From positions 1 to 64,000 of the forward strand of contig NZ_BDJE01000032.1 of the NCBI RefSeq assembly GCF_002117935.1: a DNA stretch of 64,000 bases, given 5' to 3'. Position numbers and translations under genes: made by a program. Source of the DNA: Nocardioides sp. PD653-B2 (GTDB taxonomy: Bacteria > Actinomycetota > Actinomycetes > Propionibacteriales > Nocardioidaceae). Shown here in pieces: positions 15,134 to 23,297 of the stretch (its first letter is position 1; the number at the start of each line of letters is the position of its first letter). The notes under the pieces were generated by a model, which was not told the origin of the DNA, searched no databases, and saw only the letters and a program-made list of their open reading frames with translations.

Positions 15134-16977
15134 CGTCACTCCTGCTCGGTCTGCGCCTGTCGGTCACCCCCGCGGCGCGGCTGCGGACGGCGCTGCTGGT
15201 GCTGGCCGCGGCGCTCGGCGCCGCCGTCGTCGTGGTGACCCTCGCCGCCGGCCGGCACCAGCTGGTCACCGCGACGTCGTACCAGGCCGAGATGCCGCGG
15301 CTCGTGCTCGTCGTCGTCGCCGCGGTCGCGCTGCCCTGCGTCGTCCTCGTCGCGACGGTCGCCCGGCTCTCGGCCTCGTTGCGCGACCGGCGGCTCGCCA
15401 ACCTGCGGCTGATCGGGCTGAGCCCGAACCAGACCCGCCTGATCGGCACGGGCGAGGCCGGCGGCGCCTCCCTCGTCGGCGCCCTCCTCGGCTGGGGCCT
15501 GTTCTGGCTCGCGCGGCCGCTCCTGCTGGGGCACGCGCCGGCCGGCGCCGCCTGGGGCGACTTCTTCCGGCCCACGGTCGTCGACCAGGCGCTCGTGGTC
15601 GTCGGAGTCCCCGCGATCGCGATCCTGGCGAGCGTGCTCCCGGCGCGCTCCTCGGTCGACGACGCCCTCGCGCTCACCCGCCGCGCCGACCGGCGCCCGC
15701 CCGGCTGGTGGCGCCTCCTGCCTCTCGCCGCCGGTGCGGCCCTCTGCCTCTCGGTCGTCGGGTCCACTCCCGGAGACGGCAACGTCTCCGATGCCCAGGT
15801 CGCCGCCCTCTTCGGCGGGATCGGGCTGACCGCGGTCGGCATGCTCCTCGTGCTGCCGGTGCTGGTGCGCCTGATCACCCGGTTCTCCTCGGGCCGATCG
15901 CTCGGCCCGTCCCAGCGACTCGCCGTACGACGGCTCGAGGCGCAGCCGGCCGGCGTGGCCCGGATCATCGCGGCGCTGCTGATCGGGTTGTTCCTCGCGA
16001 CCGGCGCTCGCTTCGTGCTCGTCGCGTTCGAGAGCACGCCGCAGTACGTCCAGGCCGAGCGCAACGTGAAGGTCCAGCAACGGGTGGAGGTGACGACGAC
16101 CCAGAAGCGGGCCGAGAGCGTCGCCGCGAGGCTGGCGCAGACCGAGGGCGTGACCGGAGTGGTCGACCTCCCCATCCTCCACAACAGCCAGGAGGGCAGC
16201 GAGGCGATGGTCGCGACCTGCGAGCAGCTGGCCGCGATCGACCCCGGGTTCGAGGGTTGCCGCAACGATGAGCCGATGCGGCTCGGCAGCGGGAGCGCGA
16301 CCGGCCCGGCGTCCGGGCCCACGGCGTGGAGTGCGGACGAACGCGACGCTCGGCCGGTGGTGACCACACCGGCCGACCTCCCCGTGGCCACCGTCGACCG
16401 CCCGGCCTTCGACGCCCTGTCGCCGATCTACGCCGACGTGATCATCCCGCCCCAGATGGTCGGCGACCTGCCGCCGACCACCCGGCACAGCATCCTCGTC
16501 GTCGGCCCACCCGGCCCCGACCTGGCCGGCAGGCTGGCTGGCCTGGGCTTCCAGTCCAGCTACTACGGCACCGAAGACTACGACTTCGTCGCGACCATGC
16601 GGTCGGTGATCTGGACCGTCGCGGGGGTCGTGCTCGGCGTCGGCCTCCTGGCCCTCCTGGTCTCCGCGATCGACCGCGCCTCCCAACGGCGCAAGGAGGT
16701 CGTCGCCCTCCAGCTGGTCGGCATCGGCCGGGGCACCATCCGGCGTGCGCAGGGACTGGAGACGGCGGTGCCCGTCGTCATCGGCTCGGTCCTCGCCGTC
16801 GGGCTCGGCGCGCTCGCCGGTGCCACGTTCCTCAGCGTCGACGACAGCTCCACGGTCCCCTGGGCCCAGACGGTCGTCCTCGGCGGCGTGGCCGTCGTGG
16901 GAGGCCTCGTCGTGGCGGCGATCACCATGGTCGCCTGCGCCCCGCGGGTGCGGGCCGAGGAGATCCGGGCCGAGTAG
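15130..16977 (+). CDS. FtsX-like ABC transporter permease
   Basis: A 615-residue inner-membrane protein. The N-terminal half has a first TM helix followed by an FtsX block (residues about 55-185) and further TM segments around 195-290. An extracytoplasmic domain of about 200 residues follows. The C-terminal FtsX block (about 490-610: VIWTVAGVVLGVGLLALLV and two more TM segments) closes the protein. With the ATPase it would form an exporter or mechanotransmission complex rather than an importer; BceAB- and MacB-like systems have the same plan. PadR control suggests induction by a toxic small molecule or peptide. The GTG overlaps the ATPase stop. Confidence 0.88.
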   Translation: MTSLLLGLRLSVTPAARLRTALLVLAAALGAAVVVVTLAAGRHQLVTATSYQAEMPRLVLVVVAAVALPCVVLVATVARLSASLRDRRLANLRLIGLSPNQTRLIGTGEAGGASLVGALLGWGLFWLARPLLLGHAPAGAAWGDFFRPTVVDQALVVVGVPAIAILASVLPARSSVDDALALTRRADRRPPGWWRLLPLAAGAALCLSVVGSTPGDGNVSDAQVAALFGGIGLTAVGMLLVLPVLVRLITRFSSGRSLGPSQRLAVRRLEAQPAGVARIIAALLIGLFLATGARFVLVAFESTPQYVQAERNVKVQQRVEVTTTQKRAESVAARLAQTEGVTGVVDLPILHNSQEGSEAMVATCEQLAAIDPGFEGCRNDEPMRLGSGSATGPASGPTAWSADERDARPVVTTPADLPVATVDRPAFDALSPIYADVIIPPQMVGDLPPTTRHSILVVGPPGPDLAGRLAGLGFQSSYYGTEDYDFVATMRSVIWTVAGVVLGVGLLALLVSAIDRASQRRKEVVALQLVGIGRGTIRRAQGLETAVPVVIGSVLAVGLGALAGATFLSVDDSSTVPWAQTVVLGGVAVVGGLVVAAITMVACAPRVRAEEIRAE

Positions 16978-16980
16978 GCC

Positions 16981-17580
16981 TCAGTCGAGTCCGCCGGCCA
17001 GCCGCCAGCCGTCGGCATCCTTCTCGAGCTCGACGACGCCGCAGTTCGGCAGCACCGTCCCCAGCCCGTGAGCGCGCGGTAGGCCGACCAGCTGCGGCAC
17101 CGTCGCGAGGATCGCGCCGCCGTGGCCGACGACCAGGACGCTCTCGCCCGGATGCGCGTCGGCGACCTCCTGGAGCACACCCTCGACCCGCGCGACGACG
17201 TCGGACACCCGCTCGCCGCCGTCGATGGTGGCGGTGTCGTCGCCCCGGGCCCACGCCAGGAACACCGGCCCGATCGTGGTGGCCTCGTCGCCGACGGTGC
17301 CGGCCAGCGAGCCCACGCCGTACTCCCGCAGCCCTTCGCGTACGACGACGTCGACCCCCAGCGCGGCCGCGGCGATCTCGGCCGTCTGCACCGCCCGCGA
17401 CAGCGGGCTCGTCCACACCCGGGCGATCCGCTCACCCCGGAGCCGGTCGGCGAGCTCGCGCGCCTGGCGTCGTCCGAGCGCGGTGAGGCTCCCGCCGTCG
17501 TCGCTGCAGAGCTCGGTCTCGTACTCCGCCTCACCGTGGCGCGCGACGAAGAGTCGTGCCGCGCACTGCAGCGAGGTCAT
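16981..17580 (-). CDS. Histidine phosphatase family protein
   Basis: A 199-residue phosphatase or mutase of the phosphoglycerate-mutase superfamily. The catalytic motif RHGE lies at about residues 14-17, the second Arg in TSPLSRAVQTAEI, and the second His in VVGHGGAI (about 151-155). The substrate is unknown; most bacterial members of this size hydrolyse small phosphate esters. Its ATG lies 1 nt after the meaA stop, so it is the second gene of a meaA operon. Confidence 0.88.
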   Translation of the reverse strand: MTSLQCAARLFVARHGEAEYETELCSDDGGSLTALGRRQARELADRLRGERIARVWTSPLSRAVQTAEIAAAALGVDVVVREGLREYGVGSLAGTVGDEATTIGPVFLAWARGDDTATIDGGERVSDVVARVEGVLQEVADAHPGESVLVVGHGGAILATVPQLVGLPRAHGLGTVLPNCGVVELEKDADGWRLAGGLD

Positions 17581-17581
17581 C

Positions 17582-19600
17582 TCAGTCGAGGTCGTTCGCC
17601 GTGCGGATCACGTCGACGATGCCGCCCATGATCTCGGTCAGCCCGAAGTCCTTCGGCGTGTAGACAGCGGCCACGCCCAGCTCGATCAGCCGGCGACCGT
17701 CGGAGTCGGGGATGATCCCGCCGACGATGACCGGCACGTCACCGAGGCCGGCCTCGCGGAGGCCGTCGAGGATGTCGGGCACCAGCTCCATGTGGGATCC
17801 GGAGAGGATCGAGAGCCCGACGCAGTGCACGTCCTCGGCGATCGCAGCCGCGACGATCTGGTCGGGGGTCAGCCGGATGCCCTGGTAGATGACCTCGAAG
17901 CCGGCGTCGCGCGCACGGACCGCGACCTGCTCGGCGCCGTTCGAGTGGCCGTCGAGACCCGGCTTGCCGACGAGCAGCCGCAGGCGTCCGCCGAGCTCCT
18001 CCCCCGTGGCCCGGACCCGCTCGCGCACGGCGGCCAGCTCGGCGCCGGCGTCCCCCGCCATGGACCCCGCCCCGACGGCACCCGAGACCCCGGTCGGGCC
18101 GCGGTACTCGCCGAACACCTCGCGCAGGGTGGCCGCCCACTCCCCCGTGGTGGCGCCGGCGCGGGCCGCGACCAGGGTGGGGCCGACCAGGTTGGTGTCG
18201 GTCTTCGCAGCGGCCGCGAGCGCGGCGAGCGCCTCGGCCACCTCGGTCTCGTCGCGCTCGGCCTTCCACGCCTCGACGCTGGCCAGCGCGGTCTTCTCGG
18301 CCTCCGGGTCGGCGGCCATGATCGCGCCGTCGAGGTCGGCGGTCAGCGGAGACGGCTCGGTGGTCTCGAAGATGTTGACGCCGACGATCTTCTCCTCGCC
18401 CGACTCGATCCGGGCGCGGCGGGCGGCGTGCGAGGAGACCAGCTCGGACTTCATGTACTCGACAGCCTCGATGGCACCGCCCATCGCCTGCACCCGGTCG
18501 ATCTCGGCCTGGGCGCCCTCGACCAGCTCGGTGACCTTGGCCTCGATGACGTGCGAGCCCTCGAAGATGTCGTCGTACTCCAGCAGGTCGGACTCGAAGG
18601 CCAGCACCTGCTGCAGCCGCAGCGACCACTGCTGGTCCCACGGCCGGGGCAGGCCGAGCGCCTCGTTCCAGGCGGGCAGTTGCACGGCGCGGGCCCGGGC
18701 GTTCTTGGACAGGGTGACCCCGAGCATCTCCAGCACGATGCGCTGCACGTTGTTCTCGGGCTGGGCCTCGGTCAGGCCGAGCGAGTTGACCTGCACGCCG
18801 TACCGGAACCGGCGCATCTTCGGGTCCTCGACGCCGTAGCGCTCCCGGGTGATCTGGTCCCAGAGCCGGACGAAGGCCCGCATCTTGCAGGTCTCCTCGA
18901 CGAACCGGACCCCGGCGTTGACGAAGAACGAGATCCGCCCGACCACCTTGCCGAAGTCGGCCTCGGACACCTGGCCGGAGCTCTTCACCTGGTCGAGCAC
19001 GGCGATCGCGGTGCACAGCGCGTAGGCGAGCTCCTGCGTCGGTGTCGCGCCGGCCTCCTGCAGGTGGTAGCTGCAGATGTTGATCGGGTTCCACTGCGGC
19101 ACCTGGTGGACCGTGTAGGCGATCATGTCGGCGGTCAGCCGCATCGAGGCCTCGGGCGGGAACGCGTAGGTCCCGCGGGAGAGGTACTCCTTGATGATGT
19201 CGTTCTGGGTGGTCCCGGCCAGCTGGGCGGCGACCTCCTCCGGCGTGGAGTCGGGGTTCTGCTCCTCGGCCACGACCTGGTAGAGCGCGAGCATCCACAT
19301 CGCGACCGCGTTGATCGTCATCGAGGTGTTCATCTCGACGAGCGGAATGTCCGCGAAGAGGCGACGCATCTCGCCGAGGTGCGGGATCGGGACACCGACC
19401 TTGCCGACCTCGCCGCGGGCGAGCGGGGAGTCCGGGTCGTAGCCGGTCTGGGTCGGCAGGTCGAAGGCGACCGAGAGGCCGGTCTGGCCCTTGGCGAGGT
19501 TGGTGCGGTAGAGCGCGTTGGACGCGGCGGCCGTCGAGTGGCCGGCGTACGTGCGCATCACCCAGGGGCGGTCCTTCTCGGGACGGTCCTTCTCGGTCAT
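17582..19600 (-). CDS. meaA: Ethylmalonyl-CoA mutase-type B12 enzyme MeaA
   Basis: A 672-residue adenosylcobalamin-dependent acyl-CoA mutase. MeaA-type enzymes convert (2R)-ethylmalonyl-CoA to methylsuccinyl-CoA in the ethylmalonyl-CoA pathway and in extender-unit supply. The TIM-barrel substrate domain fills about residues 12-530 (RTYAGHSTAAASNALYRTNL, FDLPTQTGYDPDSP, WNPINICSYHLQEAGAT). The C-terminal B12 domain has DGHSNG (the DxHxxG base-off motif), GLSILSGSH and VIVGGIIP. The overall text matches, from memory, Streptomyces MeaA closely and differs from the two-subunit methylmalonyl-CoA mutase. A cobalamin adenosyltransferase gene lies about 1 kb away. Crotonyl-CoA carboxylase/reductase, the usual partner, is not in the window. 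Confidence 0.92.
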   Translation of the reverse strand: MTEKDRPEKDRPWVMRTYAGHSTAAASNALYRTNLAKGQTGLSVAFDLPTQTGYDPDSPLARGEVGKVGVPIPHLGEMRRLFADIPLVEMNTSMTINAVAMWMLALYQVVAEEQNPDSTPEEVAAQLAGTTQNDIIKEYLSRGTYAFPPEASMRLTADMIAYTVHQVPQWNPINICSYHLQEAGATPTQELAYALCTAIAVLDQVKSSGQVSEADFGKVVGRISFFVNAGVRFVEETCKMRAFVRLWDQITRERYGVEDPKMRRFRYGVQVNSLGLTEAQPENNVQRIVLEMLGVTLSKNARARAVQLPAWNEALGLPRPWDQQWSLRLQQVLAFESDLLEYDDIFEGSHVIEAKVTELVEGAQAEIDRVQAMGGAIEAVEYMKSELVSSHAARRARIESGEEKIVGVNIFETTEPSPLTADLDGAIMAADPEAEKTALASVEAWKAERDETEVAEALAALAAAAKTDTNLVGPTLVAARAGATTGEWAATLREVFGEYRGPTGVSGAVGAGSMAGDAGAELAAVRERVRATGEELGGRLRLLVGKPGLDGHSNGAEQVAVRARDAGFEVIYQGIRLTPDQIVAAAIAEDVHCVGLSILSGSHMELVPDILDGLREAGLGDVPVIVGGIIPDSDGRRLIELGVAAVYTPKDFGLTEIMGGIVDVIRTANDLD

Positions 19601-19606
19601 GCACCG

Positions 19607-19612
19607 AGGGTA
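19607..19612 (-). promoter_or_regulatory. Candidate -10 of leaderless meaA message
   Basis: Minus-strand TACCCT (TANNNT) ends 6 nt before the meaA ATG, with no ribosome-binding site between. Confidence 0.4.
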
Positions 19613-19674
19613 GGACGAGACCTACCGAGAAGTAACCGCCTCGTCGTGTGGCTTATCCGACACGACCCGGCAGG

Positions 19675-20019
19675 TCACGCGGAGACGACGGAGCGCTCCA
19701 CCTCGACGACGCGGATCAGGTGGGAGAGATGCAGCATCCGGCGTACGGCGGGCCCGCAGCCGCGCAGCGTGAGGCGGTGGCCGTCGCGGCTGGCCATGCG
19801 GGTGGCGACCGCGAGCACCTTGAGAGCGGTCATGTCGATGGTGGTGACGTCGGTGAGATCGACGACGACGTCCTCGTCGTGGCCCTCGAGGTGCTCGTAG
19901 ATCGCGGTGCGGACCTCCCACGTGCTGCGCACGTCGAAGTCACCGCTGAGCACCAGCGTCGAGCCGTCGGTCAGGATCTCCATGCGCTGCCCCATCCCCG
20001 AGATGGATTGCCTTGTCAC
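19675..20019 (-). CDS. STAS-domain protein (anti-anti-sigma-like)
   Basis: A protein of up to 114 residues with one STAS domain, as in SpoIIAA/RsbV anti-sigma antagonists. The fold landmarks are LVLSGDFDVRSTWEVR and VVVDLTDVTTIDMTALKVL. Canonical antagonists carry DSSGL or DSTGL, whose first Ser is phosphorylated by the partner kinase; here the site reads DMTAL, so the usual phospho-Ser is Met. No anti-sigma kinase gene is adjacent. Possible starts are GTG 20019, ATG 19995 or ATG 19983; none has a strong ribosome-binding site. It may be a non-switching antagonist or a scaffold. Confidence 0.8.
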   Translation of the reverse strand: MTRQSISGMGQRMEILTDGSTLVLSGDFDVRSTWEVRTAIYEHLEGHDEDVVVDLTDVTTIDMTALKVLAVATRMASRDGHRLTLRGCGPAVRRMLHLSHLIRVVEVERSVVSA

Positions 20020-20022
20020 TCA

Positions 20023-20640
20023 CTATGACGCTCGTGAGGCCCCGGAGGTTGCGTCACGTCCCGGAGTTTTCCGCCGTGTCGCGTCCACAAGCGCCACCCC
20101 CGCGGTACCCAGCGCGAGGAGCGCCATGCCCGCGACCCCCTCCGGAGCGAAGATGTGGCCGACGTGGACGAGCCAGGCCCCGGCCAGCAGGAGCAGCGCG
20201 ACCGCCCCCGGCGCCGCGTTGCGGACCACCTGGTCGACCACGGTCAGCGCACCGCAGGCGAGCAGCGCCCAGGAGCCGATCTCGCCGAGCGGCGTGCCGA
20301 TCCCGAAGAGCAGGCTCACCGCCTCGGGGCGGGGCACCCCCGGCCCGAGCTCGTGGGTGACGTAGCCCGCGGCGACCCCGCTGATCACATCGAGCGCGGT
20401 GTAGAAGGTCGCGTAGACGTACGCCGTCGTCCGGATCCCCCACGCCAGCAGATCAGTCCGGAGCCGCACCAGTGCGGCGAGCGCGACCCCGACCAGCGGA
20501 AAGACCAGGAGCCCCGGGATGTGCAGCGCGAACCACCGCTGCGACGTGTCGTAGGTGAGGTGGTGCGGATGGAGGAGCCCGGCCAGCGCCAGGCACAGGG
20601 CCGGAAGGGCGAGCAGTGCCGGCGGGCCGAGTCGTCTCAT
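20023..20640 (-). CDS. Multi-TM membrane protein of unknown function
   Basis: A 205-residue integral membrane protein with about six hydrophobic segments, beginning with LGPPALLALPALCLALAGLL and ending in a short basic cytoplasmic tail (RRKTPGRD). His residues near the first and second TM (LHPHHLTY, FALHIPG) and in the last third (LVHVGHIF) might bind metal or haem, but no family was recognised. Its stop lies 3 nt before the STAS gene start on the same strand, so the two are probably cotranscribed. The ATG at 20640 leaves a 45-nt divergent space to the adenosyltransferase gene. Confidence 0.7.
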   Translation of the reverse strand: MRRLGPPALLALPALCLALAGLLHPHHLTYDTSQRWFALHIPGLLVFPLVGVALAALVRLRTDLLAWGIRTTAYVYATFYTALDVISGVAAGYVTHELGPGVPRPEAVSLLFGIGTPLGEIGSWALLACGALTVVDQVVRNAAPGAVALLLLAGAWLVHVGHIFAPEGVAGMALLALGTAGVALVDATRRKTPGRDATSGASRAS

Positions 20641-20673
20641 GCCTCCCGACCGTACGTCGACACCCGGCGCCGA

Positions 20674-20679
20674 TACCCT
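20674..20679 (+). promoter_or_regulatory. Candidate -10 of leaderless adenosyltransferase gene
   Basis: TACCCT (TANNNT) ends 6 nt before the ATG at 20686. The same hexamer sits at the same spacing upstream of meaA, the other B12-linked gene. Confidence 0.4.
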
Positions 20680-20685
20680 CGGGAC

Positions 20686-21258
20686 ATGGTCAACCTCACC
20701 CGGATCTACACGCGCACCGGCGACGCCGGGGAGACCCGTCTCGGCGACATGAGCAGCACCTCGAAGACCGACCCGAGGCTCCAGGCCTACGCCGACGTCG
20801 ACGAGGCGAACGCCCACCTCGGGCTCGCCCTCGCCCAGGGGGACCTGGACGCCGACGTCGTCACCCTGCTCACGCGGGTGCAGAACGACCTCTTCGACGT
20901 GGGCGCCGACTTCTGCACGCCGGTGGTCGCGGATCCGGAGTTCCCGCCGTTGCGCATCGAGCAGGAGTACGTCGACCGGCTCGAGGCGTGGTGCGACCAC
21001 TACAACGAGGACCTGCCGAAGCTGCGGTCCTTCATCCTCAACGGCGGCACGCCCGGCGCCGCGCTCCTCCACGTCGCGCGGACCGTCGTCCGGCGTGCGG
21101 AGCGGTCGGCCTGGGCGGCGTACGAGGTCCACGGCGAGTCGATGAACGTGCTCGCGATCAAGTACCTCAACCGGCTCTCGGACCTGCTCTTCATCCTGGC
21201 CCGGCACGCCAACCGCGAGGACGGCGACGTGCTGTGGGTGCCCGGCGGGGAGCGGTGA
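20686..21258 (+). CDS. Cob(I)alamin adenosyltransferase, PduO type
   Basis: A 190-residue ATP:cob(I)alamin adenosyltransferase that makes adenosylcobalamin, the cofactor of MeaA. The ATP-binding N-terminus is TRIYTRTGDAGETRLGD; the C-terminal helix motif RRAERSAW (the Arg and Glu that position ATP) and LNRLSDLLFILAR are diagnostic for the PduO type. Length is normal for the single-domain form. From memory it corresponds to M. tuberculosis Rv1314c, which also sits near the atp cluster. Its TGA overlaps the GTG of the next gene. Confidence 0.93.
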   Translation: MVNLTRIYTRTGDAGETRLGDMSSTSKTDPRLQAYADVDEANAHLGLALAQGDLDADVVTLLTRVQNDLFDVGADFCTPVVADPEFPPLRIEQEYVDRLEAWCDHYNEDLPKLRSFILNGGTPGAALLHVARTVVRRAERSAWAAYEVHGESMNVLAIKYLNRLSDLLFILARHANREDGDVLWVPGGER

Positions 21259-22003
21259 CCGTGGACGACACCCGCTTCTGGCAGCTGGTCGACCTGCTCG
21301 GCGGGACCGCCGACGAGCGGACCGTCCCGGTCCTGGAAGCCGACCTCGCCGCGTCCGGCGACGCCGAGGGCTTCCTGGACGCGCTGCAGGTCACGGTGGA
21401 CGACCTGCTCGCGCGCTGCCCGGTGCCGGGCTCGCACGAGGGTGACACCGCCGAGTGGATCGCGGCAGCGGTCGTCGCCGCCGGACGGGAGACCTACGAG
21501 CGCACGATCGCCGCCGGGCTCCCCTCGACCCCGATGCCTGGCAGTGGATGGACGCGGAGCTCCTGCTGGTGGCCGGTCTCGAGGCGGAGCCCGATGACGT
21601 CCTGGGCGTCTGGCTGCAGTGGAAGAGCGCGCACGTCCCGGCCGACGTGACCACGGCGTGGACCCAGGGCGGCGACCTTCCTCCGGAGATGGAGGACGAC
21701 CCGTCGTACGGCCGGGTCCCGACCGCCGACCCGGCCTGGGGCGAGGCCCTCGCGGTGCTGGCCGGGGACGGCGAGTTCCAGCGGCGACGGGACCTGATCG
21801 GCGACCGCGGCCTGCACGTGGTCGTCGGCGACGTCGACGAGTGGCTGCTGACCCCGTGGCCCTCGGAGGACGACGTCGAGCACGTCGTCCTGACGGTGCC
21901 GGCGGCCGCTGCCGTCGCGGCCGAGTCGCGCACCGAGTTCTACCTCGACGCGGTGGTCACGCTGGTGACGTCGACCCAGCAGCAGCTCGGGCTGGACGAC
22001 TGA
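21255..22003 (+). pseudogene. Hypothetical gene interrupted by a -1 frameshift
   Basis: Two overlapping reading frames together make one plausible protein of about 248 residues. The first runs from GTG 21255 (coupled to the adenosyltransferase stop) through FWQLVDLLGGTADERTVPVL to ETYERTIAAGLP. The second frame continues with LDPDAWQWMDAELLLVAGLE to the stop at 22003. The break falls at the C run 21521-21524. Adding one C there gives a smooth GLPLDPDAWQW join. Either the genome has a one-base deletion or the sequence has a homopolymer error. The N-terminal FWxLVD pattern weakly recalls DUF4240, but I do not claim the family. Confidence 0.7.
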
Positions 22004-22007
22004 CCCG

Positions 22008-23237
22008 TCAGGGTTCGACGAGACCCACCGGGGCCGGGGTCGCGTCGGTCTTCGGGGGCCGGGTCGCGAAGACCGCCAGCGCGGCCGGACCCATCAGCAC
22101 CGCGATGGCCAGGAGCGCCTCGAGGGTGCCGACCCGATCACCGAGCTGGCCGAGGAACGGCGGGCCGGCGAGGAACGCGCCGTACCCGATCGTCGACACC
22201 ACGCTGACCCGGGCGGCGGCGCGGACCGGGTCGTCGGCGGCGGCACTCATCCCGACCGGGAAGCCGAGTGACGCTCCCATGCCCCAGAGCACGATGCCGC
22301 CGACGACGACCGGCGTCCAGGAGCCGAAGACGACCAGCAGCACCCCGACGAAGGCCGCCACCGTGGTCGCCCACAGCACGGGTGCCCGACCGAACCGGTC
22401 GAGGGCGGGCGGGCCGAGGAGGCGCCCGGCGGTCATCGCGGTGACGAACAGCGAGAAGCCGGCGACGCCGACCCAGTGGGCGGTGCCGTAGCCGTCGACG
22501 ATCGCCAGGGCCAGCCAGTCGTTGGCGCTGCCCTCGGTGAGGGCGAAGGCCAGCACCATCACGCCGATCGCCAGGGTGCGCGGCTCGAGCCAGGCGGAGC
22601 GGGCCTTCACCGGCGCCTCCTCCTCGACGGTCGGCGGCAGGAAGTGGCGGGCGGCGACGAGCACCGCACCGAGGGAGAGGACGACGACGGTCGAGACGTG
22701 GATCTCGAGGGGCACGTGGAGGGCCGCCATCGGCACGCTGAGCAGCGAGCCGGCGATCGTGCCGAAGCTGAAGCCGGCGTGGAAGCGCGGCATCACCGTG
22801 CGGCCGAGGCGGCGCTCGACCTCGGCGCCGTCGACGTTCATCGCGACGTCCCAGATGCCGGTGCCCACGCCGTAGAAGAACAGCCCGACCGCGGCCGTCG
22901 GGATCGCGGCGAAGACCCCGATGCTGATCGTCGCGAGGATGAGGCCGCACGTGCACGACAGCGCGCCGAGCCGGACGGCGCCGGCAGGGTCGATGCGGCC
23001 GATGATCCAGCCGGCGGACGGCAACGCGAGGATCGAGCCGAACGCCATCGCGAGGAGCAGCAGACCCAGCGACCCGTTGGTGAGGTCGAGGGTGCTGCGC
23101 ACGTCGGGGACCCGCGAGACGAAGGACGCGAAGCAGAAGCCGTTCAGGATGAAGACGACGGCGACCGCGTTGCGGGCGGGGATCACGGCTGGCACCACCG
23201 CAGCCTTCCGGATCGTGCGGCTCTTCTCCAAGTTCAC
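22008..23237 (-). CDS. MFS transporter, YbjJ-like
   Basis: A 409-residue major facilitator protein with 12 predicted TM helices, inner membrane. Features are FILNGFCFASFVSRVPDVR in TM1 and the first loop, GWIIGRIDPAGAVR in loop 2-3, and a cytoplasmic centre (PPTVEEEAPVKARSAW). The WDVAMNVDGAEVERR segment after TM4-5 is characteristic of the FucP/YbjJ-like group. It is probably a drug or metabolite exporter or importer; the substrate is unknown. It converges with the frameshifted gene (4-base gap) and lies downstream of the large regulator on the same strand, 60 bases away. Confidence 0.85.
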   Translation of the reverse strand: MNLEKSRTIRKAAVVPAVIPARNAVAVVFILNGFCFASFVSRVPDVRSTLDLTNGSLGLLLLAMAFGSILALPSAGWIIGRIDPAGAVRLGALSCTCGLILATISIGVFAAIPTAAVGLFFYGVGTGIWDVAMNVDGAEVERRLGRTVMPRFHAGFSFGTIAGSLLSVPMAALHVPLEIHVSTVVVLSLGAVLVAARHFLPPTVEEEAPVKARSAWLEPRTLAIGVMVLAFALTEGSANDWLALAIVDGYGTAHWVGVAGFSLFVTAMTAGRLLGPPALDRFGRAPVLWATTVAAFVGVLLVVFGSWTPVVVGGIVLWGMGASLGFPVGMSAAADDPVRAAARVSVVSTIGYGAFLAGPPFLGQLGDRVGTLEALLAIAVLMGPAALAVFATRPPKTDATPAPVGLVEP

Positions 23238-23297
23238 CCTCGGGCGGTCCCAAGCGGCGGGACGCAGGCTGCTCCTGACGAACCGACGACCACCTGC

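Noticed and set aside
14520..16271. A 583-residue frame overlapping the ABC ATPase and permease
   Set aside because: Same-strand out-of-frame shadow with Arg/Pro/Ala-rich low-complexity translation; the real genes have Walker and FtsX motifs.
17225..19900. An 891-residue open frame on the plus strand opposite meaA
   Set aside because: It is the antisense shadow of a high-GC gene, rich in Arg, Gly, Asp and His with no domain; meaA on the other strand has clear motifs throughout.
19601..20685. Cobalamin riboswitch for meaA or the adenosyltransferase gene
   Set aside because: The gaps before these genes are 74 and 45 nt, too short for the roughly 200-nt aptamer, and no B12-box sequence was seen.
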